From positions 744,001-808,000 of the forward strand of contig JAPFFF010000028.1 in assembly GCA_039105265.1 (NCBI GenBank): 64,000 nucleotides of DNA, in the 5' to 3' direction. The notes beneath the pieces are model-generated. The model searched no databases. It worked only from the letters and a program-made list of their open reading frames with translations, and had not been told where the DNA came from. The stretch's first letter is position 1. Every line of letters starts with the position of its first letter. The position numbers and the translations under genes were made by a program. Shown piece by piece: positions 1-9,600 of this stretch. This DNA is from Tritrichomonas musculus (lineage: Eukaryota; Parabasalia; Tritrichomonadida; Tritrichomonadidae).

Positions 1-745
1 AAACACAAATAATTGCTTTTCTTATTCAATGCATATACCCATAGTTTATGCTAGATGAAATACTGCATATTTTGATGCATCTCAATTTTCTCACCCAAAG
101 AAATGCTAATTATTATTTCATGATTTTTTTTTTTCTCAACAGAAAAATCTTAATAAATTCTATCTATGTATTTTAAAATATTTATAGTTTCTTCGTTTAG
201 TATTTTATTTACTAATTTTCATGCTTTTTATCTTTTTTTAAAAAAATCGTAATTGAGAGGAAAAAATCTAAAAAGTTCAACCACAAAATTCTATGATCTT
301 TCAATGTATAATAGAATTTTTTTTTATTTTGATGAGTAAAAATACTGATGGAAACCTTCAACAAATTATAAACTACAGATATGCCAAGAAAATTGGTTGA
401 TATTGAAATTTTTTCATATATCATTTTTTCTTTTTACATTTTTCTTTTCTTTTATTAATATGTTGAATATACCAAATATGCTATAAACAATTGCCAGAAT
501 TTGATATAATTTCAAATAAAACTTTATCCTTCGAATTGAAAAGGGGTATTCAAAAAAATTATATAGAATAAAAAATTGAATAAACGCAAAGCATTGAAAA
601 TAAAAAATATAAAAATTTATATTGCGGGAGATATTATTCATATACTCTTTAAATGTGAACAATACTTGAATTTCTTTGAGAAAAATAATAAATCAACGTA
701 AAATTTTATTTTATTTTAATTTATATTCAATTTTTTATATTTTAA
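1..745. other. AT-rich intergenic region, no gene seen
   Basis: This stretch is very AT-rich and full of homopolymer runs. Two short reverse-strand open frames (about 212-424 and 414-662) have the Phe/Ile/Asn/Lys-rich composition expected from chance translation of AT-rich DNA and no recognisable domain. I see no RNA gene or repeat. The last few dozen bases before 746 should hold the core promoter of the phosphatase gene. Confidence 0.5.
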
Positions 746-1309
746 ATGAGTACAAACTATATAAGACCAACAATCGCCGTAGATCTTGATGAAACTTTAG
801 TTCATGTTACTTCCATAGCACCTGTTAATTTAGATAATAGCAATTCTTTCACATTCATCTTAAAAAAGAATAGATTTTATGTTCAAACGAGACCTAATTT
901 AAAATACTTCCTAGAAAAACTATCAGAATTAGGTAATGTTTATATATTTACCGCATCATCAAAAGAATACGCAAACAAAATTATTGATAAAATTCTCCCT
1001 AACCTTAAAGAATGCCGTCGCTTTTTTAGAGATTCTTGTATTAATGAATATGGTTATTACATGAAAGATTTAAGCAAGATTAATAGCCCAATTAACAAAA
1101 TTTTGCTCGTTGATGATTTAACAGGTTCTGCTTTATTATATCCCAAAAATCTTGTGAGAATAAAGCCATGGAATGGTGATAAAAATGATAAAGTCTTACT
1201 TGATTTGATATCAATCTTTGAAAAAATTATAATGGAAAATGATATTAGAGATTCATTTATTGAAATAATAAAAAATGGCAATTATGATGGGATAAATACA
1301 TTCACATGA
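746..1309 (+). CDS. FCP1/SCP-type (NLI-interacting factor-like) protein phosphatase
   Basis: This 187-residue protein is a compact HAD-superfamily phosphatase of the FCP1/SCP class, whose members remove phosphate from Ser/Thr, classically on the RNA polymerase II C-terminal domain. The catalytic signature DLDET lies at residues 13-17, with Asp13 as expected nucleophile and Asp15 as acid/base. A hydrophobic strand ending FTASS (68-72) supplies motif II, and LLVDD (120-124) is the metal-binding acidic motif III. There is no BRCT domain, signal peptide or membrane segment, so it resembles the small single-domain SCP group rather than full-length FCP1. The start is the first ATG after an AT-rich leader ending TTTAA. 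The family call is firm; the substrate is inferred from the family only. Confidence 0.88.
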   Translation: MSTNYIRPTIAVDLDETLVHVTSIAPVNLDNSNSFTFILKKNRFYVQTRPNLKYFLEKLSELGNVYIFTASSKEYANKIIDKILPNLKECRRFFRDSCINEYGYYMKDLSKINSPINKILLVDDLTGSALLYPKNLVRIKPWNGDKNDKVLLDLISIFEKIIMENDIRDSFIEIIKNGNYDGINTFT

Positions 1310-1636
1310 TTCATATCACAATATGGGCTATTTTTTAAGACCCTCTTTAGAAATTAGTCGAAATGTTAACTTGACATACACAGATTTACTGTTTATTGAA
1401 AATCATGAAAACATCTAAACATATCTTTATATTAATATTATCTTTATATTTTTGCATAATATCATATAGAAAATCAATAACCGAGTTACACAATATCAAT
1501 CCTAAGTAATACTATTAATAGGTATACTAAAACCAATCAATATTTAAAAAAGGGAAATATTGGATTTTTATAAATTATAAGATAAATTCTTTATTTTTAT
1601 AAAAATCAAAATTGCATATCAATATAAAATAAACAA
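1310..1636. other. Intergenic spacer
   Basis: This AT-rich sequence lies between the 3' ends of two convergent genes. I see no open frame, RNA gene or repeat. Confidence 0.5.
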
Positions 1637-2083
1637 TTAATTATGCTCTTGCGATTCAAATAAATGCTTATTGGCTTCTGCAGCTTCCAAAAAACATTTC
1701 TGAAAATTTGAGGCTGAACTTTCATTGATAAGCGCTATATAATAATTTTCTTTTTTAGCAATTCCAGAGTGGTTTACTCCTTCGAATACAAAACCTATCT
1801 TATCGCATCTTTTTAATGATGGAAAAATATAACAGTTTAATAGCGGAAAATTTAAATCACTGCTTGATCTTACAAGAAGTCTATAACGCTTATTAGACGT
1901 ATTTTGAAGAATTTGGGCTATACCAGGTCCAATTTTGTCGACTGTATTTTGAGATTGATCTGTAAACTTCTTAAGAACGCTTAAACCTGTAAAAATAGAT
2001 TTTTCACCAATATTGGGATCTGGAATAAGCATTGATTTCAATGCATTTTCGCGCTCTATCTTTTGCTTTTCCATAGAATTCAT
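1637..2083 (-). CDS. Small RanBP1-like (Ran-binding/PH-fold) protein, tentative
   Basis: The reading frame extends to 2218, but the first ATG codons are at 2083 and 2074, giving about 148 residues; the upstream part starts at TTG and is AT-rich read-through. Near residues 67-75 is YRLLVRSSS followed by an alternating hydrophobic pattern, then a C-terminal helix with FQKCFLEAAE. This order (YRLL+R, short strands, hydrophobic strand plus amphipathic F..xF.EA helix) matches Ran-binding domains of the RanBP1/Nup50/RanBP3 type, which bind Ran-GTP. The usual Trp of the family appears to be Phe here. An EVH1 or other PH-fold domain is an alternative. It is convergent with the phosphatase gene. Confidence 0.45.
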   Translation of the reverse strand: MNSMEKQKIERENALKSMLIPDPNIGEKSIFTGLSVLKKFTDQSQNTVDKIGPGIAQILQNTSNKRYRLLVRSSSDLNFPLLNCYIFPSLKRCDKIGFVFEGVNHSGIAKKENYYIALINESSASNFQKCFLEAAEANKHLFESQEHN

Positions 2084-2153
2084 AAAAAAATGGTCGTAAA
2101 CTAGGCTTTTGTGTCCGAAATTTTTTTTCTCAAAAAGTTTCGAAAAATGTCCG

Positions 2154-2188
2154 AAAAGTATCCAAATTGGATATTTTTGGATACTTTT
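2154..2188. repeat. Perfect 13-bp stem hairpin upstream of the RanBP1-like gene
   Basis: The arms AAAAGTATCCAAA (2154-2166) and TTTGGATACTTTT (2176-2188) are perfect inverted repeats with a 9-nt loop. An outer imperfect pair (CAAAAAGTT near 2131 and AACTTTTTG near 2193) could extend the stem. It lies about 70-100 bp upstream of the ATG at 2083, so it could be a regulatory cruciform, a 5'-UTR hairpin or a remnant of a fold-back element. Confidence 0.5.
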
Positions 2189-2219
2189 TTTAACTTTTTG
2201 AATATAAGATTTATTCAAA

Positions 2220-3679
2220 AAAACAGAGGTCGACCATTAAAGTTAAGAAAAAAATTGAATATTTTCTCAGAAATAAAACATCCTTTCTATATCATAAAAA
2301 TAATCGTTTTTTCGTTTAAATAAATTATTTTTTGAGTTGATAGTTTTTAATCGCCCTTGATATCAAAGCACTTCTTTAAACCATTTAATTGACAGAGATA
2401 AAATACCTGATATTGAACAGCGTTCAACGAACTCAATAAAACAATTGTTTTAGTTATAATTTTTTGCAAAAATGAATAAGAAGAAATAAATTTGTTCAAA
2501 ATACAGTACAATAGAACTTTTTAAATACTTAAAAGTATATTAAGGAACAACAGTAGGATTTAGGACATACCAGAACCTATTTTTTCATGGAAAAATATTG
2601 ATGATTTAATTTTAATTCAGCAAACTTTCATATCTTTTCTTAAATTTGTATAGAATATTGAATAAATCTACCTAAAAACCCTTATAAATAATAAATGAAT
2701 ACTTTTTTTTTCAATTTTGAAAAATAATTGAAAAATATACAATATTTCTTATTGATTTTTCTATATAAAATAATATATATATTATGATAATACGAAACTA
2801 TATTTAACTTTCAAAAGTATTATTATAAGATAAAAACAAATTAATTCTCATTTTTAATTTGAATTAATAAAAATTTTCGTTTTAACTTTTTTAATTAACA
2901 TTTTCAAAAAGTTTGAATCAATCTCCTAATTATTCAAAGGAAAAATATTATATAATTTCTTTTATATGAACTTCAATTTACTTATTAATTTTTTTTTATT
3001 AGTCACTTACACATAAAAATTCGTTATTTGAAATCATCGAATGAACTCTCTTATTTAAAAATCAATAAATTCAATTTTTGAAATAAAGATATTTTGAAAT
3101 TTTAATATATATTATTTAATTTAAATAATAATTATATTTTTGATATATACGCTTTATGTTAAATATAATTAATATTATAAAAATTTCAAAGAATACATAA
3201 TATATCAACAATTTTATTAAAAATATATATTCTTTTTTTATCTTAATATAAACAAATAAAAAGCATGTAATAATTTTATATAACTATTTAAAAATGAATA
3301 TTATAATTTATGGTACAATATTTTCTAGTAATATTGAAAATTAAATATTTCAATAAAAAAAATATTACATAAAATGTGTATTATATTTAGTTTTTAAAAT
3401 AATAATATGTGATTTATGCTAATAAATAGAAAATAATATAAAATTTAATTATTTTTTTATTATATAAAAAGATATAAATGTTTTAAAAACATTATTCGTT
3501 AAAATTTTTAAGATAACAATTGATTTAAAGATAATAAATGAAACTTTTTCTAAGCTAATCAAAGAGTAAATAGGTCAAAATTGACCAAAACCGTTATTCC
3601 AATTTGCGATTTTTTCTAAATATTCAAAATTTTATATACTTTTTAATAAAAAGTTCAATCGTTCCTTAATTGCTTTCAA
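2220..3679. other. Long AT-rich intergenic region
   Basis: This stretch holds mostly A/T runs and short degenerate repeats of ATATAT and TAATAA type. I see no convincing gene or RNA. Close to the BEACH gene, at 3573-3586, there is a small inverted repeat, listed separately. Confidence 0.5.
3573..3597 (+). promoter_or_regulatory. Inverted GGTCAA/TTGACC motif followed by a CCGTTA box
   Basis: GGTCAA and TTGACC face each other with a 2-nt spacer at 3573-3586, followed by AAAACCGTTA. CCGTTA is the reverse complement of TAACGG, which fits the general Myb core YAACKG. The pair lies about 85-105 bp upstream of the BEACH start codon. A role as transcription factor site is inference from position and motif shape. 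Confidence 0.3.
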
Positions 3680-6600
3680 ATGCAACATCATGCAATCAAG
3701 ACACAGCCTTTGGATTTTCCTCCTGATGTGGCCCGCTTCAAAACTCTCATTAACGAACTAAAAGAAAAAGGCAAGCCGGAAGAAGCAATGAAATACTACA
3801 TAGATAATTTATCGAAATATACCGACAGCTATCCAGAAGAATACAAAATAAAAAGCAATGTTAGCTTAATTGTCAAAAAACTAGAACCGTATATTGACAC
3901 TTATTTAAAAGATCCAAATAAAATGAAATTATTATTCAATTTTCTCGAATGTTCATTAAAATGCTTTAAATCCAGCAAAGAAACGACAAAAATCTTTTTT
4001 ATTATTACGATGAAAACCGCCGAATTTGACGATCCAGACATATTACAATATAGTTCTCAATATTTCCAATCGTTACTTGCGAATGCTGTTATATTTTCTT
4101 ATATGTTTACCCAAAGCCGGCTTGCCGACGTTTTTCAAAATTGTTTTTGTTTTTACCCCAACACGCGCCTCTTTTACGGCCCTATAATTTTGTCAGAAAC
4201 GTCAAATCGAGTCTTTACAAAGATCGCCAATTTAACCGAATTTATGGACAAGGTCAAAGTTTTACTTCACGATGGCAACATCGAACCAAAGTCATCAAAC
4301 TACGCTTTTACTTTTATTGGTTACATTATTCGATCTCTCGATACAGGCAGTTTTTTACCAGACATTTTACCTTACATTATCGAATTTGCTCCATTATGCA
4401 ACAACTTGTCATATTTCCAATTTTTCTTACAAGCGCCCAATTCCAAACCGAATTCCGTTTGGTCTGCGCTTAAATCGATAACGAGCGATACAAACATGTC
4501 ATGTGAAGCGATGAATTCAGTCCTTTTAGCTATCGAACAAAGTCAAAAAGTTCCACCTTCAAAGAAGTATTTTTCTTTTCGACCATATATACCACTTTTT
4601 GAGAAGCTCACAAAAGACCAACAGACAATTTTGTACGAAATTATCCTTCGTTGCCCTGTGGACATCATAGCAGACTTCATAGTAGGAGCAGCTCCTCTTT
4701 CCAAGACCAAAATTGACCCTAATTTCATACTCACTCTTTGTCAGACAGTCCGCTTTGAGTCTTCTCTCCAAGACTTGTGGACAGGATTCATCCTGAAGCA
4801 AGGCGTTGATGAATTCGTGAACGGCGATGATTCAATCTTCCACATCAGCCAAGCCATCCTGAACCAGATGGACGATACACGTCGTCCTGACAATGAAATT
4901 ATTGAGTTCTTTTTGAACGTTTCATTGATTAAGTGGAACGATGCTATTGCATCAGTAATTGACCTTTTATTGATCAATTTAAAGGTCAAATCTTACATAA
5001 GTATAATTATTTCTTTCTTAATGAAGGATGATCTTCCTGATGATGTGCTGAACTTCATCTCAGAGTACTTGCCAAACGACAAATTCGCTTCAAGCTTCAT
5101 TGAAAACAACGGCCAAATAACCTTTGAAACTTTGATGAAGAAGGAAAGTGGACGAGATTTCATTGCCAAATTGGCCTATACAAGGCCAAATAAGGTCATC
5201 AATAAGTTCTTCTTTAATAACCCTCCAAATGACCTTTCTGAAAAAGAAATTGACCTTTTAATGCACGGTTTGCCTCACGATTCACAGGACATTAATGAAG
5301 GCTATTTGTGCATCCCTTCTCTCATTCCACTTGTCTCATCATACAAGCTCAAAACACCACTAGAAAACTACATTGTTGGCAGTGCTGTTGGCAAGTTCTT
5401 TTCACCCTTGAAGGCCCATTTTAAGCGGTTTTTATCAACTTATATTTCATCAACAATTTTGAGATACCAAATTGCTGATCCTGAATTTTTGCCATATATA
5501 ACAGACCCCATTTATCCCCACTTTAACGTTCTCCAGTCAACTCCAATTAGTATCAAAAAACCGTCCAAATTCAGAAGGCCTGTTTCCTTCTGTTTTTGGT
5601 TCAATATCTTTGAGTTGAAAGGACAACCGACTGTTGTTGTTACCATCAATGAAACCACTTTAAGTTTGGACGAAAACGGTTATGCGCACATTGGAAATGA
5701 TACAATGTTCTGCCCACCACATGACTGGCACTCAGTAGCAATCATCACTACTTCAGATGGACTTGCGTCTTTCTATATTGATAAAAGATTGATGTCGACC
5801 GTTAAGACCAATCCGTCAGAGACACCTTTCTTCTCCTTTGGTAATTCTGGTCTTAACTCAATGATTTACTTCATATCTCCATATTTGAAGAGTTCAACAT
5901 CATTACTTACAATGGACCAAATTGAGCAATTTCACCTTAGCGGTCCAAATTCACCTACCAACGTTATTATTGAGCCAACAAATGGTCTTCATTACGTTGT
6001 ATCCGATGGTTTACCTAAATATTTATCTACTGTTGGTGGACCTTTCTTTGTCTTCGATGTAGCAATGATAACAAACACATTGCCGCAGTTTTTGAACTGT
6101 CTTGAAGCGGCTTTCAACTTGCTTGAGCTAGGTTTCTTTGAGAAAGAATCATTCATTAGTTCGTTAAGATTCATTTTGAGACAAAAGAATCGTTATGAAG
6201 ACAGTGTTATTCAACTTTTGAGAGACAGGATTTTGAACTATTTTGAAATTCATGATGTTTGTCTTTTCTTGAATGATTTTGTTGTTTTATCAACAAAAGC
6301 AGAAAATTTAATTCGAATTGCACCACTTGATATGTCTTCAACTAACTGCAATTCGCACTTCTTTTATGTAATTGAAGAATTTTGCTTCTTTGAATTCGAT
6401 GATGAAGTACAAAATAGTTTATTAGATGTCATTAAATACTTCATTGAATTCGATGATTATTATCTTCGAATCATTCCAATTTATGCTTTTGCATTGCCAA
6501 ACATTGACACAAAGACACCAGCCAGTGTTGATGATTCACGACAATACAAGAAGCAAATAAAATTAATTCAAACATTCTTCAATTGTTTGAATACAATTCC

Positions 6601-9600
6601 ATCAACATTAACAACAGAAGATGTCATTTCAGCAATGGCAATGTTGAATCCAACTGTTGGTTCAGAATTCTTCTATTTATTATGTAAAAGAATTGTTGAA
6701 AATGATCTTTTCAGTGAATCAGAAATGCTATTTAAAATCGATGCTTTCATTGCATCAATTTCTAAATTTGAAAAGACTTGGGTTTCTTTGTTTAATCTTT
6801 TAACTGATCAATTTGAATTCAAGACAATTGATGAATTAAACGATCATCAAGAAGAATTATCAATTGTTCATGAAGAATTCATTGATGTCATATTTAAATT
6901 GGTAACAAATACTTTCCTTCGTAATAATCATGCCTATTTATCCCTTCAACTTGTTGTTGATTTGATGAATTCATCTGAAATTCCTTTAGAATCTCATCTT
7001 AAATCAATTCAATATCTTTGCACTCTTGGATTTGCTCAAAGAAGTATTCATAAGTCTACATCAGTTGGTGATGCTTTAGCAAAACTATTTCCAACTTCAA
7101 AGTCAATGACACTTTCAACTTCAATGAATAATCTTCATAATGCTGACAAGAAAGAATCAAAACGTCTTACAAAATTAGAAGCTTTATCTGTTAGATTATT
7201 CACTGATAATTATCAACCAAAGAGGAAGATACCACCAAAACCACTTAAAAATTCATCTCCTTATTCAAGTAGTGGAAATAGTAGCTTGAAATCAAAGCAT
7301 TATACATTATCACAACCTACCAATTCATCTTCTTCAATATCAAATGATAATCTTATTTATGAAGAATACTTTGATCCAAACTTGACACAAATGTTAACAA
7401 CATTTATAAATTCAAGAAAGGTTAATGATTCAGACATAACTAATCCAGATCTTGACATACCTTCACCGTCAGAGCTTAAAAATGATTTATTCCAATCTAA
7501 CAAGACAATTAAATATATCATTGAAACTGTTGTTGAATTATTGACTCAAAGTATTGATGAATATACTAAATTCAACAACTATTTGATTAGCTTTTCTTTA
7601 TTACCTAATGACGTTGATCAAGAAATAGCTACAAAATTCCATCAATATGTATTTTTGCAACTTTTAGATGAAGAAAAATTAGCAAATAATAAAAAAGTTT
7701 TAGATGATTTCCTTTTGTTCTTGGCCTATCGTATTTATGAAGGCTGGTGGGGACCTGAATATAACACAACAAATGAAAATGAAAAAGAAGAAGAAGAAGA
7801 AGATAATTCTAATCCTTTATTAGTTCCATTATTTGAAACCGTTCTTCCACTATTAGAAAGAGATACATTATGTACCAAATATTTCATTTTCGCTGTTTTT
7901 ACTTGTGCTTCTAAATTTGGAAAGAAATCAGCTTCACTCATATCTACTCTTTCAGAAGAATTTAAAGGCTCTAAATTCTATAAAGTCTTCCAAAACAATC
8001 CTGATGATTTCATGGCTTATTTAATGCTAATTGGCGAGAATTCAGATGATCAAAAGTCTAAAGAAATTCTTGAATTATTCCATAATTCAGCTAATAAAAA
8101 CATATTGGACGTTAGTAAAGAACGAAATAATGCACCTTACAGCAGTTCATTTGAATTAGAATGTCTTTATCTTTATAAGAGACAAATTGCTGTATCAACA
8201 AACTTTAGAAAGATGGCAAGATATCAATTCTTTTGGCATTTGAATACAAGTGCAATGTACATTGATAAAGCCATCTCAAATATTCATCTTCAAAGATTGA
8301 AGCATAGATTTACATACGGTATTCCAGCCAAGTTTCTTGTTTCTTATTCATCATCACCAATTTGTGTACCAAAGAAACTTCTACCACGAATCTTTTCATA
8401 TGATAACCGATGTCAAAAGATGGCCAAATTAATTGACATTCCTCGTTCTTATCACACACCATACTTGAAATCATTCCTTCATGAATTGAATAAAGTTTTT
8501 TCAGCACCTTATTGCTTTGCAGGCTGGAAGCTTCCATGCTTTGTTAATGTCCATTTCCAGGAATTTGTTAAAGAAGCTTTCAATGGAATTCCAAACATAA
8601 ATCCATTTGAAGCACAAATATTAGGAACACCAGAAGCATGCCAATGTGTTATTGTTTTATCAGAGAAAGCAATTAATTTCATTCTTAACTGCGATCTTTT
8701 AGGTCAGACTCCTTCATCTGAAAATCTTTGTCATTATCCATTATATGAAGAAGCAATGGCAGGATACTTTGGAACACCATCAATCTTCTTCGGAAAGCCA
8801 GCATTTTCGATTCCATTATCACAAATCACGATGGTCTTTCCTCGTCGTTATCTTCATTCAGCGATTGCACTTGATTTCTTCACAATAACAGGCACCCAAA
8901 TCTCACTTGTTGTTTCATTAACATATCGAAATCTGCTGATCAACTATCTTAGACCAAGATACAACAAGATTGCAAAGACAGGTCCTCTTTATTGGAAGCA
9001 ATTATTAATGAAACAACCAACAGATGTTGCTAAGAAATGGGCACGTGGATCAATATCAAGCTTTACTTATCTTTTGTATCTTAATTACGTAGGTAATCGT
9101 GCATTCACTGATTATAGCCAGTATCCAGTCTTCCCTTGGGTTGCTAGTGATTATGATTCTGCTGAATTTCCACCTTCATTACGAGATCTTTCAAAGCCGC
9201 TTGGACAGCTTACTGAATCACGAAGAGAGAAATTTGAACGTATTTTCTATGAAACTGATCATCAGTACTTTTATGGTACTCATTATTCGAATCCTGCAGG
9301 AGTTCTTCATTTTATGATGAGAGCAGAACCATTCACGATCTTCAATGTTGTTCTTCACACTGGATTTGATCACAGAGATCGTTTATTCTCGTCATTAAGC
9401 GAAACATGGCGAACATGCAGTGAAAGAAACACAACTGATCTCAAAGAACTCATTCCACAATTCTTCTGTTTCCCATCGATGTTTGAAAACATAAACAAAC
9501 TTCAGTTACAGACAAGAAGTGATGGTACTGACATCAATAGTGTCAAATTACCTCCTTGGGGGCCTTCACCAGTATCCTTTGTAAAGAGACACCGACAGCT

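Noticed and set aside
212-662. Two short reverse-strand open frames (70 and 82 codons)
   Set aside because: They are rich in Phe, Ile, Asn and Lys as expected from chance in AT-rich DNA, overlap each other and show no domain.
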